From: Jeotgalibacillus terrae
GTDB lineage: Bacteria > Bacillota > Bacilli > Bacillales > Jeotgalibacillaceae
Direction: 5' to 3'
Assembly: GCF_016908195.1 (NCBI RefSeq)
Contig: NZ_JAFBDK010000013.1
Location: forward strand, 1-64,000
DNA: 64,000 nucleotides
Positions within the stretch are counted from its first letter, which is position 1. Every line of letters starts with the position of its first letter. A program made the translations under genes and the position numbers. The notes below the pieces were generated by a model. That model was given only the letters and a program-made list of their open reading frames with translations, made no database searches and was not told the DNA's origin. Shown piece after piece: positions 31,618 to 38,944 of the stretch.

Positions 31618-31956
31618 TCATGCATGATTAATTCCGACTACGTAATCAAATTTGATTTTCGCTTCACCTGAATTAGCTTGGATTAGTATGTAACGCTGCT
31701 GATATTCAATCATTTTCACTTTACCAGTCAGTGACTCCTTTTTATGACCTTTAAATATTTTGATTTCTACTTCCTGGTCAAACTCCATTGACTCTTGGAT
31801 CGTCAAGAAGATCATCTCCATCATCTGTTCATCCATGATCGGTTGCTTTTCTGCATTGTACTCATACTCAAAGAAGTCACGCAGCTGACCCACATGTTCA
31901 GGCAGCATCATACTGGTCCATTTGATTGTTCCCCGGTCTCTATTTTGATCATCCAT
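31618..31956 (-). CDS. YolD-like family protein
   Basis: A 112-residue protein with the YolD family hallmark near its N terminus (DRGTIKWTSMMLPEHV). YolD-like genes usually neighbour a Y-family DNA polymerase (UvrX) in Bacillus prophages and are SOS-induced; no polymerase gene is present here. It directly follows a small WYL-like gene (adjacent, no gap) that is preceded by a LexA-controlled promoter, so it should be induced by DNA damage. Its molecular role is unknown. Confidence 0.85.
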   Translation of the reverse strand: MDDQNRDRGTIKWTSMMLPEHVGQLRDFFEYEYNAEKQPIMDEQMMEMIFLTIQESMEFDQEVEIKIFKGHKKESLTGKVKMIEYQQRYILIQANSGEAKIKFDYVVGINHA

Positions 31957-32181
31957 TTAAACCACCATACTTTCACGTTTGATTACAGGAACAATTGAAA
32001 GAACATTATCATATTGAAAGTTGCGTACCGCTCCACGCTTTAAACAGAATGCATTGAATGAGGTATCACCAATATTCCGTATTTTGATTCTACGTTTTGA
32101 GCATCTGCCGCTCTTATCCATATAAATCATTTTCAAGGTGTAGCCCTGCTGCTGGTACTTCAATAGCTTATCCTTCATCAT
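31957..32181 (-). CDS. small WYL-like protein, SOS-regulated
   Basis: A 74-residue protein; residues 15-65 (KMIYMDKSGRCSKRRIKIRNI...NAFCLKRGAVRNF) resemble the core of WYL domains, which bind ligands or nucleic acid, but no HTH is attached. GGGAGGG precedes two adjacent ATGs (32181/32178). First gene of the two-gene SOS unit with the YolD-like gene. Family assignment is tentative. Confidence 0.65.
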   Translation of the reverse strand: MMKDKLLKYQQQGYTLKMIYMDKSGRCSKRRIKIRNIGDTSFNAFCLKRGAVRNFQYDNVLSIVPVIKRESMVV

Positions 32182-32201
32182 TATTCCCTCCCTTTGATCT
32201 G

Positions 32202-32230
32202 ATTATACGAACAAACGTTCTTTTTGTAAA
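32202..32230 (-). promoter_or_regulatory. SOS promoter with LexA box
   Basis: Minus strand TTTACA, 17 bases, TATAAT. The spacer contains the LexA (DinR) box at 32208-32221, CGAACAAACGTTCT on the plus strand, 13 of 14 matching CGAAC-N4-GTTCG. LexA bound here would cover the promoter. Confidence 0.85.
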
Positions 32231-32238
32231 CAAAATAA

Positions 32239-32270
32239 AAGCCCTCAACCAATTCTATGGCTAAGGGCTT
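32239..32270 (-). terminator. lysis module terminator
   Basis: AAGCCCT and AGGGCTT pair around a loop and are followed by TTTATTTTG on the minus strand, just after the endolysin stop codon. Confidence 0.7.
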
Positions 32271-32274
32271 AAAC

Positions 32275-33375
32275 TTATTTTTGTTTATCGTAATTATAGA
32301 ACATTTGGTTAACTTGCTGTCGGGTAGCAGGCAGGGTCGGTCTGGATCCGTCTGATATGCCCTTCTCTTTCACCCATTCAGTTGCATCTTTGTGAGCTGG
32401 ATACGGTTCAGCGTTTGGATCCTGAAGAATGCCAACACGATTCAATATAGTAGCAATTGCACCAATAGCATCTGACTCAGAGATATCACCTTTCTCTGTC
32501 TGTTCAGCATGTTCTCTTGAACTGAAAATACCCACTGTATGAGCATCTTCAAATAATTTGATTGTCTCTTTTCTAAATGTAGGACTATTTGGTTTGAACA
32601 AAATGGTTTCCTCCTTAGGGTCATTTTTAGTTGGCGCACTTGCACCTGGTACTGCAGGTGGTTTGACTGCTGCTTGAAGTGCTTTCTTAGACTGCGGACC
32701 ATATACACCGTCTGCAGATAGTTTTCTACTAGACTGAAAAGCTTTTAACGCTGCTTCGCTTGCAGGTCCGAATATGCCATCAGCTGTGATCTTATGGCCA
32801 AGCGCAATCAATAGCTTCTGCATTTCTTCTACTGCTGCACCTTCATCACCATTTTCAAGATAGTCACGCTCTGCAGCTGCTTGTACACTTCCGAATGATG
32901 GCCGCTTGCCAGCTTGTAGGTCTCTCCAGGTTAATCCCTTCGTATATTCCAAATGCGGCGCATCCACAAACCCCTTCCAGTCTCCACCCCATGTGAAACC
33001 TAATGACTTTCCGATTTGAGCAACCCGACGCCATTGGGCGTTTACAACCCAGATTGCTTTTAAACCATCATTTGAGACTAAAAAGTAATCAATGGCCAAT
33101 CCGTAATTATGCACGGATTGGCCAGGCTGAGCGTTTGAAACGATGCTGCCTGTATTTCCATAGTGCTTTCCGTTCCACCAGTAGTTTGGCCGGCCCATTC
33201 CGTATATAGAAGCTTGTTGAGTATTGGAACGATAACCTGAACTGATTTGAACGTGAATACCCTCATTATATGAACGTGTTATTAGTTCAACAGCAAGTGT
33301 CCGGATCTGAGGCATGACAGCGCCCATATTACGCACACTGCGGTCAATGAGCGTTTGTAATGATACTCTACTCAT
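32275..33375 (-). CDS. phage endolysin, M15 (L-Ala-D-Glu) peptidase with PG-binding domain
   Basis: A 366-residue lysin. N-terminal M15/VanY-like peptidase domain (1-155) with zinc-site motifs SVHNYGLAIDYF and DAPHLEY, similar to Listeria Ply500 and Bacillus CwlK, which cut the L-Ala-D-Glu bond. A PG_binding_1 domain follows (about 170-240; LGHKITADGIFGPASEAALKAFQ). After a Pro-rich linker the C-terminal ~100 residues end in DATEWVKEKGISDGSRPTLPATRQQV, resembling the SLH-like cell-wall motif of other phage lysins. It overlaps the holin gene by 4 bases. No signal peptide, so release needs the holin. Confidence 0.92.
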   Translation of the reverse strand: MSRVSLQTLIDRSVRNMGAVMPQIRTLAVELITRSYNEGIHVQISSGYRSNTQQASIYGMGRPNYWWNGKHYGNTGSIVSNAQPGQSVHNYGLAIDYFLVSNDGLKAIWVVNAQWRRVAQIGKSLGFTWGGDWKGFVDAPHLEYTKGLTWRDLQAGKRPSFGSVQAAAERDYLENGDEGAAVEEMQKLLIALGHKITADGIFGPASEAALKAFQSSRKLSADGVYGPQSKKALQAAVKPPAVPGASAPTKNDPKEETILFKPNSPTFRKETIKLFEDAHTVGIFSSREHAEQTEKGDISESDAIGAIATILNRVGILQDPNAEPYPAHKDATEWVKEKGISDGSRPTLPATRQQVNQMFYNYDKQK

Positions 33376-33656
33376 TTAAATCCATCCTTCCGCGGTGCTT
33401 TATACGTAAGTGCTTGCTTACTATCAGACAGACCTGCAGTTGTGGGATCCGGAAAGATATTCAGCACGCTTAAAATCACAGCGATAATGACTGCTGGATT
33501 TGATACAGCATTAATCAAAAGATCACCAACACTTTGCCATGTTGTTAGATCATCAATCGAAAGACCGAAATACGCTAGGATTGGACCGAACACAGCAATA
33601 ATTAAGCGAATCCAAAACTCTTTACTTTTAAAACGTACTTTCCAGTTAATTTTCAT
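33372..33656 (-). CDS. holin, phi LC3 family
   Basis: A 94-residue membrane protein with MKINWKVRFKSKEFWIRL at its N terminus and two hydrophobic segments (about 15-35 and 50-68), typical of class II phi LC3-type holins. It opens the membrane for the endolysin. AGGAGG precedes ATG 33656; the longer frame upstream has no ribosome site. Between XhlA and endolysin. Confidence 0.9.
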   Translation of the reverse strand: MKINWKVRFKSKEFWIRLIIAVFGPILAYFGLSIDDLTTWQSVGDLLINAVSNPAVIIAVILSVLNIFPDPTTAGLSDSKQALTYKAPRKDGFK

Positions 33657-33666
33657 GATTTTCCTC

Positions 33667-34044
33667 CTAAAAGATAAGATTAAAAACTTGTGGAACGGCA
33701 ATCGCAATAACTGCAATCACGCTAGTTATGATCCAACGTTTTTGAGTACGTTGTTCTTTGCGTGCTTCCTGTTGAGCTTTTTGTGTTTCCTTTTGAGCTT
33801 CTTCAAGCTTATCCAATCGAATGTGTGCAGAATCGGCTTGATTTTGAGCATTCTTTGCAACGTTACCGGCTTCAGTCGCAATCTCTTTGATCTCTTTAAC
33901 GTCCTGTTTCATATCATCAAACTTTTCGTTAAATGACTTCAGTACTTCTGCCATGGCCTTTACGTCTCCACGCATCTCTGACATGCCTTCTATTAACTTG
34001 ATATATACGTCAGTTGATGTTCCCATGTCTGTGCCTCCACTCAT
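33667..34044 (-). CDS. xhlA: XhlA-like hemolysin/holin partner
   Basis: A 125-residue protein with a long coiled coil (about 15-90, many Lys, Glu, Gln) and a single C-terminal membrane helix (about 100-120), as in XhlA of phage PBSX, which acts with the XhlB holin in lysis. GGGGG lies ahead of ATG 34044. First gene of the lysis module, 10 bases before the holin. Confidence 0.88.
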   Translation of the reverse strand: MSGGTDMGTSTDVYIKLIEGMSEMRGDVKAMAEVLKSFNEKFDDMKQDVKEIKEIATEAGNVAKNAQNQADSAHIRLDKLEEAQKETQKAQQEARKEQRTQKRWIITSVIAVIAIAVPQVFNLIF

Positions 34045-34084
34045 TGTTGACCCCCTAATAGTAGATTTGAAATAACCCGACATA

Positions 34085-34114
34085 AAAAGACCCGGCGAAT
34101 GGGCCGAGTCTTTC
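34085..34114 (-). terminator. integrase terminator
   Basis: AAAGACTCGGC and GCCGGGTCTTT stem (one mismatch) followed by TT, directly after the integrase stop codon; separates the cassette from the lysis genes. Confidence 0.75.
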
Positions 34115-34116
34115 AA

Positions 34117-35106
34117 TTACTGCACAAGATATTTTTTATGTTGCTCTCTTTTTCTCTCATCTGATAAAATTGCATACGTCTGGGTCGTTGCTGGACTGCT
34201 ATGTCCTAGAAGCTGCTGCACAGCAACAATGTCAGCACCATTGTTCAGCGTCAATGTGGCAAATGTATGCCTGCAAACATGAGGGTGGACTTTGTGGCCC
34301 AATCCAATTCGTTCCGCGATTCTCTTGAATTCCCGTTGAATTGCCCGGTGCCCCACTCTACGATACGGCTTTCTCAGTGTAATGAATAATGCTTCCTGAT
34401 CATCAGTACGTGTCATTAAGTATTTTCTCAGGTGATACATTGCCTTAAAGGAGAAAAAGACTTCACGCTCCTTGTTCCCTTTACCGATTACTCGGCAGCT
34501 CATTGACTGTAGGTTGATGTCATCTTTGTTAAGCGCCTGAATTTCAGATAGTCGGCAGCCAGTAGCATAAAATACTTCAAGCATTGCCCTTTCACGCGGA
34601 AGCTTGCAAACTTCTCTCAGCATCTCGAGTTCTTCGATAGAAAGTGATTTCGGTGCTCTCTGCTCCTTTTTAGGAGCTTTCAGCCGGCTAGTAGGATCTC
34701 TTAAAATAATCTCTTCACCGGTGATCCAGCCAAAGAACGATTTTAATACTGTCAGTTTCTTACTCAGTGATGATAGTTTAAGATGTTCGAATTGCGCAAG
34801 ATATATTCTGATGTCTCCTGCCGTGATGTCCTCTGTTCGCTTTTTAACAAAACTTGAAAATGTGTTCAGCTCATATTTATATGATTTGAGACTATTGAGT
34901 GCCATACCTTCAAGTTTTTTATTTGCGAGATACAATTTCACGTTGTCAGTAAGGTCAGGATGAGTCTCATCATCCTCTACCTTTTCAACTGCATAAGTAG
35001 ATAGTAAACCAGACAGCTTACCTCTCATATCCTCAACATTGACTGGCACCATTTCAGAAACAAATCCGACAAGCTCTGTGATTAACTGTTCATTTGATTT
35101 TTGCAT
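34117..35106 (-). CDS. int: tyrosine recombinase (phage integrase)
   Basis: A 329-residue site-specific recombinase. SAM-like N-terminal core-binding domain (about 60-145) and catalytic domain (about 160-325) with all key residues visible: Arg in ATGCRLSEI, Lys in GKGNKER, HPHVCRHTF, LGHSS and the Tyr of TQTYAIL. XerC/D-like in size rather than a long lambda-type integrase; no AP2 arm-binding domain is obvious at the N terminus. GGGGTGG precedes ATG 35106. Its promoter is overlapped by an operator of the divergent XRE regulator. It lies 3.6 kb from the tRNA and between tail and lysis genes, unusual for a prophage integrase. Confidence 0.92.
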   Translation of the reverse strand: MQKSNEQLITELVGFVSEMVPVNVEDMRGKLSGLLSTYAVEKVEDDETHPDLTDNVKLYLANKKLEGMALNSLKSYKYELNTFSSFVKKRTEDITAGDIRIYLAQFEHLKLSSLSKKLTVLKSFFGWITGEEIILRDPTSRLKAPKKEQRAPKSLSIEELEMLREVCKLPRERAMLEVFYATGCRLSEIQALNKDDINLQSMSCRVIGKGNKEREVFFSFKAMYHLRKYLMTRTDDQEALFITLRKPYRRVGHRAIQREFKRIAERIGLGHKVHPHVCRHTFATLTLNNGADIVAVQQLLGHSSPATTQTYAILSDERKREQHKKYLVQ

Positions 35107-35122
35107 CGTAACCACCCCTTTT

Positions 35123-35193
35123 TGATATGTTAAACATATCATACAGTAATAGGTTTTACATATCAAGTGATAAGTGATATTTTAAACATATCA
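35123..35193. promoter_or_regulatory. divergent int/xre promoters with paired operators
   Basis: Operator 1 (35123-35141), TGATATGTTAAACATATCA, is a perfect palindrome; operator 2 (35175-35193), TGATATTTTAAACATATCA, differs by one base. Operator 1 overlaps the -10 of a minus-strand promoter for int (TTGATA at 35161-35166, 17 bases, TATGAT at 35138-35143). Operator 2 overlaps the -10 of a plus-strand promoter for xre (TTTACA at 35155-35160, 17 bases, TATTTT at 35178-35183). The XRE protein is the likely ligand and would repress both. Confidence 0.8.
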
Positions 35194-35212
35194 ACTTATA
35201 AGGAGTGATTCA

Positions 35213-35428
35213 ATGCGTGTTGTAGTGACTTTACAAAATGTGCTTGACTCAAGGAGCATTTCTCAACATCAACTGTCGAAGTTAACTAATATTCCTCAGC
35301 CTGCGATCAATTTAATGTGTAATAACAAAGCTGTAAGATTTCCACTGGATAGGTTAGCCAAGATATGCGAAGCTTTGGAATGTGAAATAACAGACGTTTT
35401 AAAATTGGAAAAAGAGCAATCGGAGTGA
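35213..35428 (+). CDS. XRE/Cro-type small regulator
   Basis: A 71-residue single-domain HTH_26/Cro-C1 protein (QHQLSKLTNIPQPAINLMCNN as recognition unit, residues 19-39; LAKICEALECEITDVLKLE tail). AAGGAG precedes the ATG. Divergent from the integrase; it probably binds the two palindromes between the genes and controls both itself and int. It lacks a cleavage or dimerisation domain, so it resembles a Cro-like or small immunity repressor rather than a full CI. Confidence 0.88.
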   Translation: MRVVVTLQNVLDSRSISQHQLSKLTNIPQPAINLMCNNKAVRFPLDRLAKICEALECEITDVLKLEKEQSE

Positions 35429-35442
35429 TCCGGCTGCTCTTT
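35410..35442. terminator. bidirectional terminator after xre
   Basis: AAGAGCA and TGCTCTT stem with A and T tracts; overlaps the ends of xre and of the convergent small ORF. Confidence 0.65.
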
Positions 35443-35582
35443 TATTTGGAATGCTTTTGTTTGTAATAACTCAATGCCTCTAAATGATACGCTTTTGTAA
35501 TTTTGCCGTCACTATACTTATTAAATTTCTTTAGATGATAATTTACTGCAATATAACTTTTAATTAGTCTGAAAACCCTCAA
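35442..35582 (-). CDS. 46-residue basic small protein
   Basis: A small frame starting with TTG 35582, six bases after AAAGGAGGG, beginning MRVFRLIKSYIAVNYHLKKF and ending just inside the terminator shared with xre. Rich in Lys and Tyr, no Cys, no clear membrane helix. It is convergent to xre and divergent from the Abi-alpha gene. Unrecognised; it could be a phage-encoded regulator or antidote, but there is no direct evidence of function. Confidence 0.55.
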   Translation of the reverse strand: MRVFRLIKSYIAVNYHLKKFNKYSDGKITKAYHLEALSYYKQKHSK

Positions 35583-35658
35583 TTATAACCCTCCTTTACA
35601 AATTCTCCTATGTGTACCATAAATTTTCTAGTACTATGAACATAAGGAGGTGAAGATA

Positions 35659-36453
35659 ATGGATGGAAACAGTAATATAAAAGATACTGCAGATGCAATC
35701 AAAGGCATAGTAGAAGCTGTACCGGTTTATGAAGATGCTTTACAACCCGCCGCTAAGGAGTTAGGTAAAGGTCTTCATACATTAGCTCAAGTAGTAAATG
35801 TAGCAATCTCTCCACTAAAAGCGTTGGTATGGGGATATGATCAAATTTCTGAACACCTGGATAAAAAACTAACTGAAAAGCTAGAAAATGTCCCTGTAGA
35901 AAATATCATTACTCCGGATCCATCTGTAGCAGTTCCTGCTATAGAGTCATTAAGATATAATGCTCATAAAGAGGAGATTAGAGAGATGTATACCAGTCTA
36001 ATAGCTTCTGCCATGGATAAAGAACAAGCAAAAAGAGCCCACCCTTCGTTTGTAGAAATCTTAAAACAGCTTACTCCAGATGAAGCTAAAATTTTTGCTA
36101 CCTTTACAAATCACATGTCTCGAGCAGTAATTAAACTAAGAGCATTAAATCAAAATGATGATCATTATACCTATCGACTGCAAGAATTCACGGTAATACC
36201 ATATTCAATTAATTGTGAGTACCCTGAGCTTGGGCCAAGTTATATAAACAACTTGGTTAGATTAGGGCTTATTGATATCAATTATACATCATATGCTACA
36301 TTACCAAACTCTTATGAGCCAATTTATGAACATCAAAAATTTAAAGCTGAAATGCAATTTATTGAAAATAATAATATGCGTTCCGAAGTAAAACGCGGAA
36401 CTTTATGTCGGACTCAATTTGGTGAAAACTTTTATAAAACATGCATAGATTAA
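35659..36453 (+). CDS. Abi-alpha (DUF4393) family protein
   Basis: A 264-residue protein of the DUF4393/Abi-alpha family. N-terminal part has an amphipathic/hydrophobic stretch (LHTLAQVVNVAISPLKALVWGYDQI, about 42-66), followed by the family segment with HKEEIREMYTSLIASAMD and AHPSFVEILKQLTPDEAKI (about 105-155). Family members are linked to abortive infection. AAGGAGG precedes ATG 35659; a GTG nine bases upstream is less likely. Codon use is more AT-rich than the neighbouring structural genes. It is transcribed against the lytic genes, so it can be expressed in the lysogen; blocking superinfecting phages is the likely role, by inference. Confidence 0.78.
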   Translation: MDGNSNIKDTADAIKGIVEAVPVYEDALQPAAKELGKGLHTLAQVVNVAISPLKALVWGYDQISEHLDKKLTEKLENVPVENIITPDPSVAVPAIESLRYNAHKEEIREMYTSLIASAMDKEQAKRAHPSFVEILKQLTPDEAKIFATFTNHMSRAVIKLRALNQNDDHYTYRLQEFTVIPYSINCEYPELGPSYINNLVRLGLIDINYTSYATLPNSYEPIYEHQKFKAEMQFIENNNMRSEVKRGTLCRTQFGENFYKTCID

Positions 36454-36462
36454 CTATGAAAG

Positions 36463-36494
36463 AGAGCAGCTGGATTATTTAAAAGCTGCTCTTT
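36463..36494 (+). terminator. Abi-alpha gene terminator
   Basis: AGAGCAGCT and AGCTGCTCT form a perfect 9-bp stem followed by TTTTT. Confidence 0.85.
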
Positions 36495-36550
36495 TTCGCA
36501 TAAAAAATACACCTATTCAATGGTGCTTTCTACGACGCATAAAATTCCGA

Positions 36551-36703
36551 TTATTCAACAGTAACGATTAAATCTTCCCGTCCTTCGCCGATTAGAATTG
36601 CGTCTACGTCCGCTTGGTAACGTTTGTAAAGACTGATGCTGAATACGTATGAATACTGCTGACTACCGTCCATAATTTTTGTTGCGATATACATTGCCAT
36701 CAT
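36551..36703 (-). CDS. small phage tail-region protein, 50 aa
   Basis: A 50-codon frame starting MMAMYIATKIMDGSQQYS after GGAGGAGG. Its ATG overlaps the stop of the upstream gene by one base (TAATG). Position at the end of the tail operon recalls XkdX-type small proteins of PBSX-like phages, but the sequence is not clearly of that family. Confidence 0.7.
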   Translation of the reverse strand: MMAMYIATKIMDGSQQYSYVFSISLYKRYQADVDAILIGEGREDLIVTVE

Positions 36704-37020
36704 TAAATTCCTCCTCCATTTAGTTCAGGTATGATGATAAACATTAGTTCTTCCATTGTTGCGTCTTGCATTTGTGCCTTAGCTTTTAACTGCTCGTTTT
36801 CTTCAAGCAACCGTTTGGCTTGTGGATTGTTACGGATCGCTGAATCTGATACAAGATTTTTATTTTCATCCACACTATTAATCCAGATTGTTTTCTCAAA
36901 TTCATCCCCAAGTGCATACTGCTCACTGATAGCGTAGTCGTAACCAGTTAACAGAGTAGGTTCTGATTCGTGGATTTCAACTACTTGTTTTGTATTGATT
37001 TCATACTCTAAATAAACCAA
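36703..37020 (-). CDS. phage protein downstream of tail fibre (possible fibre chaperone)
   Basis: A 105-residue soluble protein with a C-terminal coiled-coil region (AKRLLEENEQLKAKAQMQDA, about 68-88). TTG 37020 follows GGAGGG. Proteins of this size and place (XkdW-like) follow tail fibre genes and may help fibre assembly; assigned from position only. Confidence 0.65.
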   Translation of the reverse strand: MVYLEYEINTKQVVEIHESEPTLLTGYDYAISEQYALGDEFEKTIWINSVDENKNLVSDSAIRNNPQAKRLLEENEQLKAKAQMQDATMEELMFIIIPELNGGGI

Positions 37021-37031
37021 ATTAAACCCTC

Positions 37032-37616
37032 CTATTCTACACGCAATTCATAAAGATAAGACATGTATCCAGTTCTATAAGTGGATTGAATATGAAATCT
37101 AATATAAAATTCCCCAGTCAAACCACTTACATCTAAAGATTCGACCACCCTATTAAATGAACCGTCACGGGTTCGCTTAGCCTCAAATGTATTGAAATCC
37201 CCATTTTTTACGGACGAAACAATCAAATGACTTTTCCCGGCTGTAAGAGTAGTCCCCCAATCAATAATTACAGTAGAGAAGTTAGTTAAATCTAGGGGTT
37301 GGTCTGTTACTAGCGCTAATTGCCCTCCACCGTTTATTCCCGTACCACTAGCGTCAGAATTAACACAGTATAATCTAATATAACCCGCGTTTCTTTCAAC
37401 TTCTTTATTTGTACTTACATTAATACCTTCGACTAAAGGAGTGAATTCAGTTCCCTCTTTATATATTTGTACCAGGTATTGCATAAACTCTTTCCAAACA
37501 CCTGAGATATTACCCTTCGGCAACACCTTTTCTTTCCACACACCGCCGACATTCTGCCACACGTTTTTCACTTCAGTCCATGTACCGGATATATTAATCC
37601 ACGTTTTTTTAGCCAT
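37032..37616 (-). CDS. putative receptor-binding/tail protein with W-repeat N terminus
   Basis: A 194-residue protein. The first ~45 residues hold three short repeats of the pattern NxSGxWxE / NVGGVWKE / NISGVWKEF, found as virion-docking motifs in other phage tip proteins (my recollection of the pattern). The rest (about 50-194) is Gly/Thr/Ser-rich beta structure ending in YIRFHIQSTYRTGYMSYLYELRVE, compatible with a jelly-roll lectin-like fold. Directly behind the tail fibre gene, so adsorption is a likely role; inference. Confidence 0.6.
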   Translation of the reverse strand: MAKKTWINISGTWTEVKNVWQNVGGVWKEKVLPKGNISGVWKEFMQYLVQIYKEGTEFTPLVEGINVSTNKEVERNAGYIRLYCVNSDASGTGINGGGQLALVTDQPLDLTNFSTVIIDWGTTLTAGKSHLIVSSVKNGDFNTFEAKRTRDGSFNRVVESLDVSGLTGEFYIRFHIQSTYRTGYMSYLYELRVE

Positions 37617-37624
37617 GCAAACAC

Positions 37625-38392
37625 CTACTCATACTGGAAGTAGATGTCTCCATCGCTTCCACCCGTAGGCTCTGCCGTTCCGAACGTGATCTTACGTTTC
37701 TGATCTGGGTTCAGTGTAGATTCTTTTCCGTTAAGCGCACTTTGTAATCCAGTGATATTTCCGATCACGTGTGCACCAGTCGTCTCTTCCGCCGAATGCG
37801 TCGTAACTCTCTCATCTAAATCTTGAAGAATCACAGCATTTCCCTTCACGGTTTCGACTGTTCGACCCGCGCCGGCAAGATCATTAAAATCTTCCTGCAG
37901 CTCTGATTTTGTCTGATTAACCAAATCAACTGTCGCGAAAACCAAAGACTCATTAATGACTGCGGATACTGATGAGGCATTCCCCACCAATGTCACGACA
38001 TCAATTGTTTTCTCTATCAGATCGGTTCCGCCACCCGCTCCTGAAGGGATATAGTCAGCTGTATTTCCTGCATTCGCATAACAATAAAGAACCTCACCGA
38101 GATCCGGATCAGTCGCAAACACCCCGATTTCTCTAAAATAGAAGCCGGATGTAATGTCCTGGTTATTCAGAACACTACCTACCCGTGCCTGTCCAGGTGT
38201 ATTTGCATTTAGCTTTGTAATGGCCATTGATTTTCTTTCATTTTTTAATGCTGTCAATTCAATAATAGATGATCCGCTAAGGTTGCCATCACCTATGGCC
38301 ATTCTGGTAAATTGCAGTTCTGCTCCGGCTTGTGCCTTCGCCTGAAGGTTCCTGCCTCTGTTCGTTAATATTAAGCCTCCAAATGAGCCCAT
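37625..38392 (-). CDS. tail-collar fibre protein (DUF3751-like)
   Basis: A 255-residue protein whose N-terminal half (1-160, starting MGSFGGLILTNRGRNLQAKAQAG) matches the phage tail-collar fibre domain, which attaches fibres to the baseplate in P2/Mu-type phages. The C-terminal part has a helical/repeat region and an ending GSDGDIYFQYE. Starts directly after the gpI gene. Confidence 0.85.
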   Translation of the reverse strand: MGSFGGLILTNRGRNLQAKAQAGAELQFTRMAIGDGNLSGSSIIELTALKNERKSMAITKLNANTPGQARVGSVLNNQDITSGFYFREIGVFATDPDLGEVLYCYANAGNTADYIPSGAGGGTDLIEKTIDVVTLVGNASSVSAVINESLVFATVDLVNQTKSELQEDFNDLAGAGRTVETVKGNAVILQDLDERVTTHSAEETTGAHVIGNITGLQSALNGKESTLNPDQKRKITFGTAEPTGGSDGDIYFQYE

Positions 38393-38944
38393 TTACGTCA
38401 CCTGCCTTAAAGTAATATTGTCGCCTGTGTGAGATACCCCACCAAAATACAAATTCATTTTCTCTACCTGACTCAACTCAACTACATCAAGCCAAGAACT
38501 TTTCCGCTTAACAGAGTTTAATGCACGTATAAATTCTGCTGCCTGTTCATTCGTTACTGCCGGATTGTTGGTGGTCACCTTAAAATAACCAGGTTGTGCC
38601 CCATATTCAAACCATTCAACCACCTGACCTTCACCAAACACGATTGTAATTAAGTCCTCTACAGCTGCGGGCGTTGCCTTTCGCTGATGAAAGTAAAATG
38701 CATTATTGATAAGCTCCGCTTTTTGATTGGCGCTGAGTGATGGATCGTAAAAATCCACATGTTCTTCAATCGCAATAATGTCCAATAGAGCTTCAGGGAG
38801 AGAAAAAGGATCCAATATTTCTAACTCCTGATTGACTCGCTGCATCATCACAGTTATAGCCGCTGCCATCGCTTGGTCCTGTTTACTTGATTTCAACGGC
38901 TGAGGGAGAAGTTGCGTCAATGAGAAGTTATTGAAATCAATCAT
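38393..38944 (-). CDS. phage tail protein I (P2 gpI-like)
   Basis: A 183-residue baseplate protein of the P2 gpI family (LDIIAIEEHVDFYDPSLSANQKAELINNA region at 50-80; HQRKATPAAVEDLI follows). It forms part of the baseplate wedge between gpJ and the fibre. Overlaps the gpJ gene by 8 bases. Confidence 0.9.
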   Translation of the reverse strand: MIDFNNFSLTQLLPQPLKSSKQDQAMAAAITVMMQRVNQELEILDPFSLPEALLDIIAIEEHVDFYDPSLSANQKAELINNAFYFHQRKATPAAVEDLITIVFGEGQVVEWFEYGAQPGYFKVTTNNPAVTNEQAAEFIRALNSVKRKSSWLDVVELSQVEKMNLYFGGVSHTGDNITLRQVT

